Shown in pieces: positions 1 through 6,954 of a stretch of DNA of 9,708 nt. The notes under the pieces were generated by a model. That model had not been told where the DNA came from. It made no database searches and saw only the letters and a list, made by a program, of their open reading frames with translations. Position 1 is the stretch's first letter, and every line of letters begins with the position of its first letter. A program made the position numbers and the translations under genes. Source of the DNA: Pseudomonadota bacterium (GTDB lineage Bacteria; Pseudomonadota; Alphaproteobacteria; Ferrovibrionales; Ferrovibrionaceae); contig JAEYTW010000361.1 of assembly GCA_023433835.1 (NCBI GenBank), positions 1 through 9,708 of the forward strand, in the 5' to 3' direction.

Positions 1-5
1 GAAAA

Positions 6-11
6 GGGAGG
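6..11 (+). promoter_or_regulatory. Shine-Dalgarno site of the TRAP solute-binding gene
   Basis: GGGAGG lies 6 bases before the ATG at 18, a good ribosome-binding spacing that supports this start. The promoter of the operon must lie before the window. Confidence 0.75.
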
Positions 12-17
12 AAAACC

Positions 18-1043
18 ATGCGCAAGATCCTGACTATGCTGATCGGTGCCTTCGCTTTGAGTGCCGCAGCTGCCCAGGCGCAAACGACGACCCTGAAGTT
101 TTCGACGATGGAGGCGCCGAGCGATCCGTTCGTCGCCTGCTTCACCCAGCCGATGCTGGCCGAGCTGAAATCGGCGACCGGCAGCCGGATCGATACCGAG
201 ACCTACATGGGCGGCACCGCCTTCGCCCATCCGCTGCGTCAGTACGAGCAGGTTGCGCAGGGTGTGATGGACATCGCGCAGGGGGTGCTCAGCTATTCCC
301 CCGGTCAGTTCGCCCTGACCGAGGTCGCGACGATGCCATTCCTGATCGACGACGCCACCACCGGCGCCATCGCGCTGAACCGCCTGGCCCCGACCTGGCT
401 GGCCGAGGAACTGAAGCATATCCACCTGATGGCGCTGCTGGTCACCCCGCCGCAGACCATCCATTTGCGCGGCGACTTCACCGGCCTCGACGATCTCAAG
501 GGCCGCCGCATCCGCGCCACCGGGGTCGGGGCGACCGCGCTGCTGAAGGGCCTCGGCATCACCCCGATCGCGATGCCGGCGCCGGCGGTCTACGAGAACC
601 TGCAGAAGGGCGTGATCGACGGCGCGCTGGCTGAATCCACCGCCTTGCAGGCCTTCCGCATCGGCGAGGTGACGAAGACGCACGTCATGGCCAATGTCAG
701 CGTGGCACTGCTGTTCGTCGGCATGAACAAGGCGCGTTACGACGGCCTGCCGGCCGATCTGCGCGAGATCGTGCGCACGCGGTTTTCCGGCCCGGCGCTG
801 GCCGAGAAGGCAGCGGCCTGCTGGGAGCGGCTGGGGGCCGAGGTGGTGCGTGGCCTGAAGGCCGAGGGGCAGCGCTTCGTCGATCTGGGCGCGGCGGACC
901 GCGCGCGGGCCATGCCGGTGGCGCAGGAAGTCACCGCCGCCTACATCGCCGACGTCGAGAAGCGCGGCAAGCAGGCCGGCGCCTTCCATGCCGCACTGGT
1001 GGCCGAACTGGCCAAGGTGCGCGCCGAGCGCAAAGCGCAGTAG
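18..1043 (+). CDS. TRAP transporter periplasmic solute-binding protein (DctP family)
   Basis: 341-residue periplasmic receptor of a tripartite ATP-independent (TRAP) transporter, which captures a solute, usually a carboxylate, and delivers it to the membrane permeases. The N-terminus is a clear signal peptide (MRKIL, hydrophobic core, AQA then Q at about residue 22). The mature protein shows the DctP pattern: the LKGRRIRATG segment near 160-169, where R166 is the likely carboxylate-binding arginine of the family, and VYENLQKGVIDGA at 191-203, matching the family's 'L..G.VDG' signature. The start is supported by GGGAGG six bases upstream. The gene is first of three, with 14 bp to the large permease. 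The substrate cannot be read from sequence; the convergent catabolic operon is the only local hint. Family assignment is secure, substrate unknown. Confidence 0.93.
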   Translation: MRKILTMLIGAFALSAAAAQAQTTTLKFSTMEAPSDPFVACFTQPMLAELKSATGSRIDTETYMGGTAFAHPLRQYEQVAQGVMDIAQGVLSYSPGQFALTEVATMPFLIDDATTGAIALNRLAPTWLAEELKHIHLMALLVTPPQTIHLRGDFTGLDDLKGRRIRATGVGATALLKGLGITPIAMPAPAVYENLQKGVIDGALAESTALQAFRIGEVTKTHVMANVSVALLFVGMNKARYDGLPADLREIVRTRFSGPALAEKAAACWERLGAEVVRGLKAEGQRFVDLGAADRARAMPVAQEVTAAYIADVEKRGKQAGAFHAALVAELAKVRAERKAQ

Positions 1044-1057
1044 GGAGGAGCGGCATC

Positions 1058-2362
1058 ATGGCCCCCGCCATCGTCGGCTCCCTCGGCGTCGCCGGGCTGC
1101 TCGGCATCGCCGCCTTGCGCGCCCCCATCGGCCTGGCGCTGATCCTGGCCGGTTTCGTCGGGCTGTGGGCATTGCACGGCCAGCAGACCGCGCTGTTCGT
1201 GCTGGCCAACGCCCCGACCACCGTGCTGTCGAGCTATGCGCTGTCGGTGCTGCCGCTGTTCGTGCTGATGGGCACGGTCGCGGTCAAAGGCGGCCTGGCC
1301 GAGGCGCTCTACCGTGCCGCCTATGCCTTCGTCGGTCATCGCCGCGGCGGACTTGCCATCGCCTCGATCGTCGCCTGCGCCGGCTTCGGCTCGATCTGCG
1401 GGTCGAGCGTCGCGACGGTCTCCACCCTCGGCCGCGTCGCCATCCCGGAAATGCTCCGCTACGGCTATGGAAAGAAGCTTGCGGCCGGTTCGCTGGCGGC
1501 CGGCGGCACGCTGGGCATCCTGATCCCGCCGTCGGTGGCGATGATCATCTATGCGATGGTGACGCAGACCTCGCTCGGCCGGCTGTTCGCCGCCGGCATC
1601 CTGCCGGGCATCCTCGCCACCCTGCTCTACTGCCTCGCCACGACGGTCTGGATGCGGCGCCAGCCCGAGCTCGGCCCCGCCGGCAACCCGGTGCCCTGGC
1701 GGGACCGCCTGACCGCGCTGCGCGGCATTTGGGGTGTCGCCGCGCTGTTCGCGATCGTCATGGGCGGCATGTTCACCGGCATCTTCTCGCCGACCGAGGG
1801 GGCTTCGGTCGGGGCCTTCGGGGCCATCGCGCTGGGTTTCGCGCAGCGCGAGCTGACCTGGGGCAAGCTGGTCGAGGCCGTGGTCGAAGCGGTGCAGACC
1901 TCGGTCATGATCCTGTTCGCCGTGGTCGGCATCTCGGTCTTCGAATATTTCATGCAGGCCGCGCGCGTGCCGCAGGCGGTGGAAAGCTTCGTGCGGGCGC
2001 TCGACCTCGGCGCCTACGGCTCGCTGTCGCTGATCATCGGCATCCTGATCCTGCTGGGCTGCTTCCTCGATTCGATCGCCATCCTGTTCATCGTCACGCC
2101 GGTGATCTACCCGATCATCGTCGGCTACGGCTTCGATCCGATCTGGTTTGGCATCATCATGGTGATGGTCGTCGAATTCGGCCTGATCACGCCCCCTTTC
2201 GGCATGAACGTCTTCGTCCTGACCAAGGTCGTGCCCGGCATCGGCACCGGCGAGGCGTTCAGCGGCGTCGGCCCCTATATCCTCGCTGATTTCGTCCGCA
2301 TCGGCCTCCTCGTCGCCTTTCCATCGATCGTGCTGCTCCTGCCCAACCTGCTCTACGGCTGA
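1058..2362 (+). CDS. TRAP transporter large permease (DctM family)
   Basis: 434-residue, highly hydrophobic inner-membrane protein with about a dozen membrane segments. It is the DctM subunit, which carries the sodium-coupled transport path of TRAP systems. Family hallmarks are plain: FGSICGSSVATVSTLG at about 110-125, and GTLGILIPPSV at about 150-160, the paired helix-breaking Gly/Pro loop of the ion-transporter superfamily. A second such loop appears near the C-terminus as GLITPPFGMNVFV. The length is normal for the family. GGAGG starts just after the stop of the solute-binding gene, giving tight coupling. It precedes the small permease by 11 bp. The order P-M-Q differs from the classic P-Q-M order of the Rhodobacter dct operon. 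Confidence 0.95.
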   Translation: MAPAIVGSLGVAGLLGIAALRAPIGLALILAGFVGLWALHGQQTALFVLANAPTTVLSSYALSVLPLFVLMGTVAVKGGLAEALYRAAYAFVGHRRGGLAIASIVACAGFGSICGSSVATVSTLGRVAIPEMLRYGYGKKLAAGSLAAGGTLGILIPPSVAMIIYAMVTQTSLGRLFAAGILPGILATLLYCLATTVWMRRQPELGPAGNPVPWRDRLTALRGIWGVAALFAIVMGGMFTGIFSPTEGASVGAFGAIALGFAQRELTWGKLVEAVVEAVQTSVMILFAVVGISVFEYFMQAARVPQAVESFVRALDLGAYGSLSLIIGILILLGCFLDSIAILFIVTPVIYPIIVGYGFDPIWFGIIMVMVVEFGLITPPFGMNVFVLTKVVPGIGTGEAFSGVGPYILADFVRIGLLVAFPSIVLLLPNLLYG

Positions 2363-2373
2363 GGACCACCGCC

Positions 2374-2856
2374 ATGACCCGCCTGAATGCCTGGGCATCC
2401 TTGCTCGACCGTTGCCTCGTCCTGCTCGCCGGCGCGGCGCTGGCCTACATGATGACGATGACGGTCGCCGATATCGTCGGCCGCTCGGTCAGCCCGTTCA
2501 CCATCGCATCGAGCGTCGAGCAGACCGAGCTGGCCATGCTGGCGCTGGGTTTTCTCGGCATGGCGCGCTGCCTGCGGACCGACGGCAACATCACCATCGA
2601 CGTGCTGAGCCAGCATTTCCCCGACCGGCTGAACCGCTGGATCGACACTTTCTGGCTGGGCGTGACCGCCGTGCTGCTGGGCTTTCTCGCCTGGGCCGTG
2701 CTGCGCAGCGGCCTGGCCCTCGATGCCGACGGACAGCGCAGCGAATTGCTGGGCCTGTCGCCACTGGCCGGGCATGCGGTCGCCGCGATCGGTCTTGCCG
2801 CGGCGGCGCTGGCCGCCGCGCAGATGGTGGCGACGCGGCTGCTGGCGCGGACCTGA
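2374..2856 (+). CDS. TRAP transporter small permease (DctQ family)
   Basis: 160-residue membrane protein with four predicted hydrophobic helices (about 14-35, 50-66, 90-112, 131-152). It is the DctQ subunit, which partners with the large permease in the inner membrane. The segment TVADIVGRSV at 30-39, an acidic E50/E52 in the second helix, and DGNITIDVL at 70-78 match the DctQ pattern in which a conserved 'D..R' follows helix one. GAGGA at 2361-2365 is a plausible ribosome-binding site about eight bases before the ATG. It is the last gene of the operon and ends 5 bp from the end of the convergent adenine deaminase gene, leaving no room for a separate terminator. Transcripts of the two operons therefore probably overlap at their 3' ends. 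Confidence 0.88.
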   Translation: MTRLNAWASLLDRCLVLLAGAALAYMMTMTVADIVGRSVSPFTIASSVEQTELAMLALGFLGMARCLRTDGNITIDVLSQHFPDRLNRWIDTFWLGVTAVLLGFLAWAVLRSGLALDADGQRSELLGLSPLAGHAVAAIGLAAAALAAAQMVATRLLART

Positions 2857-2861
2857 CGCCG

Positions 2862-4571
2862 TCAGGCCGCGATCAGCTCGAAACGGTCGACGTCGACCAG
2901 CCCCATGTCGGTGATCTTCAGATGCGGGATCACCGGCAGGGGCAGGAAGGCCACCTGCAGGAACGGTTCGTCGAGCGGGCAGCCCAGTTCGCGCACCGAG
3001 GCGCGCAAGGTGACGAGGTCGCGTTCCACCGTCTTGAAATCGCGGTCGCTCATCAGGCCGGCAACCGGCAGCGCCAGTTCGGCGATCACGCGGCCGTTGC
3101 GCACGGCAACGAAGCCGCCCTTCAACTCGATCAGCCGGTTGACCGCCAGCGCCATGTCCGCATCCGTCGCGCCGACCACGCAGATATTGTGGCTGTCGTG
3201 GCCGACCGAGGAGGCCAGCGCCCCTTCGCGGAAGCCGAAGCCCTTGACGAAGCCGCGGCCGATATTGCGGTTCTTGCCGTGACGGCCGAGCACGCAGACC
3301 TTGAGCACGTCGTTGTCGAGGTCGACCAGCCGCTCGCCGTTCCGGTAGGGCAGGCTCATCGTCAGATGCTCGGTCACCACCTGGTGGTTCTTCAGGCCGA
3401 TCACCGGGCCCGAGGGGCCCGAGGCCGGCACGCGGAAATCGCCCGGCTCGACCCGGTCGAGCCTGATCGAATCGAGGCCGACCAGCGGCACCCGGCCGCG
3501 CTGGGCAAAACTGGCCTCGTCCACCACGCGCCCGTTCTTGATCACGCTGCGCACCGCGCAGGTCTCCAGGTCGCCGAGCAGCACGAGGTCGGCGCGATAG
3601 CCCGGTGCCACCAGGCCGCGGTCGCGCAGGCCGAAGCCGCGGGCGGCCGACCAGGTGGCGGCGCGATAGACATGGGCCATCGGCGCGCCGAGCTTGATCG
3701 ACTTGCGGATCAGATGGTCGAGATGGCCTTCGTCGTGGATGTCGAGCGGGTTGCGGTCGTCGGTGCAAAAGGCCAGGAACGACGAGGTCTCGGCATTGAT
3801 CAGCGGCGCCAGGGTCGTGACGTCCTTGGTGACGCTGCCGTCGCGGATCAGCACCTGCATGCCCTTGCGCAGCTTTTCCAGCGCTTCCGGCGCGGAGGTG
3901 CATTCATGGCAGTTGCGGATGCCGCAGGAGAGATAGGCGTTCAATTCCTTGCCCGTCAGCATCGGCGAATGACCGTCGATATGCCAGCCGTCGAAGGCGA
4001 CCAGCTTGTCGAGCACTTCCGGGTCGTGGTGGAAGATGCCCGGGTAATTCATGAATTCGGCCAAGCCCACCACCTTGGGGTGGTTGCGGTGGCGCACCAG
4101 GTCCTCGGCGGTCAGCCGGCCGCCCGCCGTCTCCAGATGGGTCGCCGGCACGCAGGAGGAAAGCTGGACCCGCAGGTCCATCGCGGTCCTGCCCGCCGAC
4201 TCCAGGAAGAATTCGAGGCCCTGTTCGCCCAGCACGTTGCAGATCTCATGCGGGTCGCAGATCGCCGTGGTGGTGCCGCGCGGCAGCACGCAGGCATCGA
4301 ATTCCAGCGGCGTGACCAGCGTCGATTCGCAATGGACATGGGTATCGATGAAGCCGGGCACGACTACCTGGTCGCGCCCGTCGATCTCCACCACGCCGTC
4401 ATAGGCCTCGTAGGTGCCGACGATCACATCCCCGCAGACCGCGACGTCGCCTGCCGCAACCTCGCCGGTCACCACGTTGAGGAACCGGGTATTCTTGATG
4501 ACCAGGTCGGCCTCGGTTCGGCCGAGGGCCTGGTCGATGCGGCGGACGAGGCGGTCGCGGGTCTGGGTCAT
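2862..4571 (-). CDS. ade: Adenine deaminase (amidohydrolase superfamily)
   Basis: 569-residue metal-dependent deaminase, expected to convert adenine to hypoxanthine and ammonia in the cytoplasm (purine salvage or use of purine nitrogen). Visible motifs in order, numbering from the ATG: the metal-binding PGFIDTHVH at about 72-80, CDPHE at 106-110, HIDGH at 197-201, HECTS near 222, the CTDDRNPLD segment with the catalytic-type Asp near 271, and the C-terminal SSVGHDSHNI near 454-463 that is characteristic of the Ade C-terminal domain. Length and two-domain layout fit the family. I chose the ATG at 4571 rather than the TTG one codon earlier because AGGAGG at 4576-4581 spaces well only for the ATG. 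That ATG overlaps the TGA of the upstream gene (TGATG), suggesting translational coupling. Adenine is the family's substrate; an altered substrate in this operon is possible. Confidence 0.9.
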   Translation of the reverse strand: MTQTRDRLVRRIDQALGRTEADLVIKNTRFLNVVTGEVAAGDVAVCGDVIVGTYEAYDGVVEIDGRDQVVVPGFIDTHVHCESTLVTPLEFDACVLPRGTTTAICDPHEICNVLGEQGLEFFLESAGRTAMDLRVQLSSCVPATHLETAGGRLTAEDLVRHRNHPKVVGLAEFMNYPGIFHHDPEVLDKLVAFDGWHIDGHSPMLTGKELNAYLSCGIRNCHECTSAPEALEKLRKGMQVLIRDGSVTKDVTTLAPLINAETSSFLAFCTDDRNPLDIHDEGHLDHLIRKSIKLGAPMAHVYRAATWSAARGFGLRDRGLVAPGYRADLVLLGDLETCAVRSVIKNGRVVDEASFAQRGRVPLVGLDSIRLDRVEPGDFRVPASGPSGPVIGLKNHQVVTEHLTMSLPYRNGERLVDLDNDVLKVCVLGRHGKNRNIGRGFVKGFGFREGALASSVGHDSHNICVVGATDADMALAVNRLIELKGGFVAVRNGRVIAELALPVAGLMSDRDFKTVERDLVTLRASVRELGCPLDEPFLQVAFLPLPVIPHLKITDMGLVDVDRFELIAA

Positions 4572-6256
4572 CAACCCTCCTGCTTGAGTTCCTTCTGGGC
4601 CTGGGCCCGAATCTGGCTCAGGGATTGCTTGATCGTCAATGCTTCCGGATCGACCCGGATTTCGATCAGCGCCGTGGTCGGGGCCGCCCTGGCGCGTTCC
4701 AGCGCCGCGGCGAAATCCTCGGTCTTCGTTACCGTCTCGCCGTGCAGCCCGAACGAGCGGGCATAGGCGGCGAAATCCGGGTTCTTCAGGTCGGTACCGG
4801 AGACGCGCGCGGGGAAGCGCCGCTCCTGATGCATGCGGATGGTGCCGTACATGCCGTTATTGACGACGATGACCAGGATCTTGGCGTCGTACTGCGCCGC
4901 GGTCGCCAGCTCGGAGGCATACATCATGAAGCAGCCGTCGCCCGCGAAGCACACCACCTCGCGGTCGGGCGCGGCGAGCTTGGCGGCGATGGCCGCCGGC
5001 AGGCCGTAGCCCATCGCGCCGTTGGTGGGCGCGAGGATCGAGCGGTAGTTGCGATAGCGGTGATAGCGATGCACCCAGGTCGCGTAATTGCCGGCGCCGT
5101 TGGTCACGATGACGTCGGAGGGGAAAGCGGCGTCGACCCGGCGCACCACGTCGGCCATGTCGACTGCGCCGATGGCTGCGCCGGGCGTGGTCCAGGCGAG
5201 ATAGTCGGCGCGGGCGGCCTCCGTCCAGGCCCGCCAGCTGCCGGCAACCGGCTTCATCGCGCGGGCCGCGGCGGCAAAGGCCGCCATGCCGGCGTTGATG
5301 CCCAGGGTCGGCTGATAGACCCGGCCGATTTCTTCCGCGCCGGGCAGGATATGGACCAGCGGCTGGGCCGGCACCGGCACGTCGATCAGCGTGTAGCCCG
5401 AGGTCGTCATTTCGCCCAGCCGGGCGCCGGCGACGATCAGGAGGTCGGCGTCGCGGACGCGGGCGGCGAGCTTCGGGTTGATGCCGATGCCGACATCGCC
5501 GGCATACTGCGCATGCTCGTTGTCGAAGCAGTCCTGGGCGCGAAACGACGTCGCCACCGGCAGCGCGTTGGCCTCGGCAAAGGCGCGGATATCGGCCACG
5601 GCCTTCGGCGTCCAGGTGCCGCCCCCCAGGATCACCATCGGCTTTTCGGCCTGGGCCAGCAGGGCGCGGAAGTCCGCCATGGCCGCGTCGCCGGGATGGG
5701 CCTGCATCGCCTGGTAGGGCTTGGGGTCGACCACGGCCGCTTCCTGGCGCAGCATGTCTTCCGGCAGGGCCAGCACCACCGGGCCGGGGCGGCCCGAGGT
5801 CGCGACCTGGAAGGCGCGCGCGACATATTCGGGGACACGCGCGGCATCGTCGATCTCGGCCACCCATTTGGCCATCTGGCCGAACATGCGGCGATAGTCG
5901 ACTTCCTGGAACGCCTCGCGCTCGATCATGTCGCGGCCGACCTGGCCGATGAACAGGATCATCGGAGTCGAATCCTGGAAGGCGGTATGCAGGCCGTTGG
6001 CGGCATGGGTGGCGCCGGGGCCGCGGGTCACCATGCAGATGCCGGGCTTGCCGGTCAGCTTGCCGTAGGCGTCGGCCATGTTGGAGGCGCCGCCCTCGTG
6101 CCGGCAGATGACGAAGCGGATCGCGGCATCGTGCAGCGCGTCGAGCACTTCGAGATAGCTTTCGCCCGGCACGCCGAAGGCATGATCGACGCCGTGAATG
6201 ACAAGCTGGTCGACGAGGATCTGGCCGCCGGAACGCAGATCGGGAGACGGGGTCAT
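4571..6256 (-). CDS. Thiamine-diphosphate-dependent enzyme, acetolactate synthase large-subunit-like
   Basis: 561-residue cytoplasmic enzyme of the acetolactate synthase / benzoylformate decarboxylase superfamily. These enzymes cleave or join bonds next to a 2-keto group using thiamine diphosphate. The N-terminal Pyr domain carries the catalytic glutamate E54 in CRHEGGASNMADAYGK. The middle domain spans about 190-340. The C-terminal PP domain has the Mg-ThDP motif GDG (439-441) running to NN (466-467), with PTNGAMGYGLPAAIAAKLA just before it. No small regulatory subunit gene is adjacent, so a biosynthetic acetolactate synthase is less likely than a catabolic decarboxylase, carboligase or related enzyme. 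The start is ATG with a purine-rich AAAGGAAAGAG stretch upstream, 16 bp after the isomerase-like gene. The fold is secure; the exact reaction cannot be read from the sequence. Confidence 0.88.
   Translation of the reverse strand: MTPSPDLRSGGQILVDQLVIHGVDHAFGVPGESYLEVLDALHDAAIRFVICRHEGGASNMADAYGKLTGKPGICMVTRGPGATHAANGLHTAFQDSTPMILFIGQVGRDMIEREAFQEVDYRRMFGQMAKWVAEIDDAARVPEYVARAFQVATSGRPGPVVLALPEDMLRQEAAVVDPKPYQAMQAHPGDAAMADFRALLAQAEKPMVILGGGTWTPKAVADIRAFAEANALPVATSFRAQDCFDNEHAQYAGDVGIGINPKLAARVRDADLLIVAGARLGEMTTSGYTLIDVPVPAQPLVHILPGAEEIGRVYQPTLGINAGMAAFAAAARAMKPVAGSWRAWTEAARADYLAWTTPGAAIGAVDMADVVRRVDAAFPSDVIVTNGAGNYATWVHRYHRYRNYRSILAPTNGAMGYGLPAAIAAKLAAPDREVVCFAGDGCFMMYASELATAAQYDAKILVIVVNNGMYGTIRMHQERRFPARVSGTDLKNPDFAAYARSFGLHGETVTKTEDFAAALERARAAPTTALIEIRVDPEALTIKQSLSQIRAQAQKELKQEG
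4576..4581 (-). promoter_or_regulatory. Shine-Dalgarno site that sets the adenine deaminase start
   Basis: AGGAGG on the minus strand ends four bases before the ATG at 4571 but only one base before the in-frame TTG at 4574. It therefore favours the ATG. It lies inside the last codons of the thiamine-diphosphate enzyme gene, so translation of the two genes is likely coupled. Confidence 0.7.
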
Positions 6257-6272
6257 TGCAGACTCTTTCCTT

Positions 6273-6884
6273 TTAGGACTGTGAGGCGGCTTCGAGGCGC
6301 GCCGCGATCAGGGGCAGGCGGTCGTTGCCAAAGAACATGTCGCCGTCGAGGAACATCGTGGGCGAACCGAAACCGCCGCGCGCGACCACCTCGTCGGTAT
6401 TGGCGCGCAGGGCCTGACGGATCGGCTGGGCATCGATGGCCGCCAGGAATTCGGCCGGGTCCTGGCCCAGCCGCAGCACGATGTCGGCCAGCACCGAGCC
6501 TTGGGAGATATCGAGCTGATCGCGCCAGTACGCCTCGAACACCGCCCGGGCATAGCGCACCTGCAGGCCGAGTTCGGCCATCACGATGGCGCCGCGCATC
6601 GCCTTGACCGAGTTCACCGGGAAGACCGGTTGCGGGAAATGGATGGTCAGCCCGGCATAGGCCGCCCAATCCTGCAGGTCCTTGCGCATGTAGGCGGCCT
6701 TCGCCGGTACCGGATGCTCCCGGCTTTCGTACACGCTGGGGTTGATCGTGTTGAAGATTCCCCCGACCAGGATCGGCCGCCAGGTGATGGCGAGGTCGTG
6801 GCGCTCGGCGATCGGCTGGACCTGCTCGAAGGCGAGGTAGGTCCAGGGACTGGAACAATCATAGAAAAACTCGAGACGCGACAT
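6273..6884 (-). CDS. 2-hydroxychromene-2-carboxylate isomerase family protein (DsbA/GST-kappa fold)
   Basis: 203-residue thioredoxin-fold protein of the DsbA-like branch that contains 2-hydroxychromene-2-carboxylate isomerase (NahD type) and kappa-class glutathione transferase. The N-terminal active-site region reads FFYDCSSPWTYLA: a serine just before Pro13 stands where the glutathione-activating Ser of this family sits, and there is no CxxC, so it is not a disulfide oxidase. An inserted helical domain covers about 50-165. The C-terminal GFGSPTMFLDGDMFFGNDRL at 171-190 holds the cis-Pro (P175) and the family's 'G.DRL' ending. I chose the ATG at 6884 because GGGAGGG lies nine bases upstream; the open frame runs 41 codons further, but that part crosses the promoter and lacks homology-like sequence. 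It leads the operon. Glutathione-dependent isomerization is the family's activity; the substrate here is unknown. Confidence 0.85.
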   Translation of the reverse strand: MSRLEFFYDCSSPWTYLAFEQVQPIAERHDLAITWRPILVGGIFNTINPSVYESREHPVPAKAAYMRKDLQDWAAYAGLTIHFPQPVFPVNSVKAMRGAIVMAELGLQVRYARAVFEAYWRDQLDISQGSVLADIVLRLGQDPAEFLAAIDAQPIRQALRANTDEVVARGGFGSPTMFLDGDMFFGNDRLPLIAARLEAASQS

Positions 6885-6888
6885 TGAC

Positions 6889-6920
6889 TTGATCCCTCCC
6901 GCGGCGAACGGGATTATAAC
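6889..6920 (+). promoter_or_regulatory. Possible promoter of the receptor-channel pair
   Basis: The divergent operon needs its promoter in the same 70-bp gap. Candidates on the + strand are TTGATC (6889-6894) with GATTAT (6912-6917) at 17 bp spacing, or TATAAC at 6915-6920 with a poorly spaced -35. The -10 candidates overlap the minus-strand TATAAT, so the two promoters may compete. The call is weak. Confidence 0.25.
6894..6900 (-). promoter_or_regulatory. Shine-Dalgarno site of the isomerase-like gene
   Basis: GGGAGGG on the minus strand lies nine bases before the ATG at 6884. It decides against the longer in-frame start at 7007. Confidence 0.7.
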
Positions 6921-6940
6921 GGCTGGATTCAGCAGCGTAA
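6913..6940 (-). promoter_or_regulatory. Putative sigma-70 promoter of the minus-strand catabolic operon
   Basis: A perfect TATAAT -10 box reads on the minus strand at 6913-6918. The expected -35 zone (about 6935-6941, GTTACG or TTACGC at 16-17 bp spacing) matches the consensus poorly, which suggests an activated or weak promoter. A start of transcription near 6906 would give a leader of about 20 bases containing the Shine-Dalgarno site at 6894-6900, a sensible arrangement. Confidence 0.5.
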
Positions 6941-6954
6941 CCCCAAGCTGGCAC

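Noticed and set aside
941..2398. Long open frame on the minus strand opposite the TRAP large permease
   Set aside because: Its translation is a low-complexity run of charged residues (Asp, Arg, His, Gln) typical of the antisense frame of a GC-rich gene; the plus-strand gene has clear family motifs.
2850..2868. Possible terminator between the convergent TRAP and deaminase genes
   Set aside because: CTGACG/CGTCAG is only a six-base arm with a one-base centre, formed by the two stop codons; it cannot make a normal hairpin loop and has no T run.
2885..2898. Perfect 14-bp palindrome GGTCGACGTCGACC
   Set aside because: It lies within adenine deaminase codons for Val-Asp-Val-Asp and is explained by repeated GTCGAC codons; nothing suggests a binding site.
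2412..4766. Very long open plus-strand frame opposite adenine deaminase
   Set aside because: It has the same antisense composition (rich in His, Asp, Gln, Arg), overlaps the small permease gene, has no ribosome-binding site, and lies across genes with recognised motifs.
4571..6256. Biosynthetic acetolactate synthase (ilvB)
   Set aside because: The fold fits, but no small subunit or other branched-chain amino acid gene is adjacent and the operon is catabolic in character, so I did not give the gene symbol.
4625..6607. Long open plus-strand frame opposite the thiamine-diphosphate enzyme
   Set aside because: It is a GC-driven shadow frame with no recognisable domain; the minus-strand gene carries E54 and GDG...NN motifs.
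6889..6954. Earlier ATG for receptor-channel copy A
   Set aside because: It would put the start inside the putative promoter and add 22 residues ahead of a normal signal peptide.
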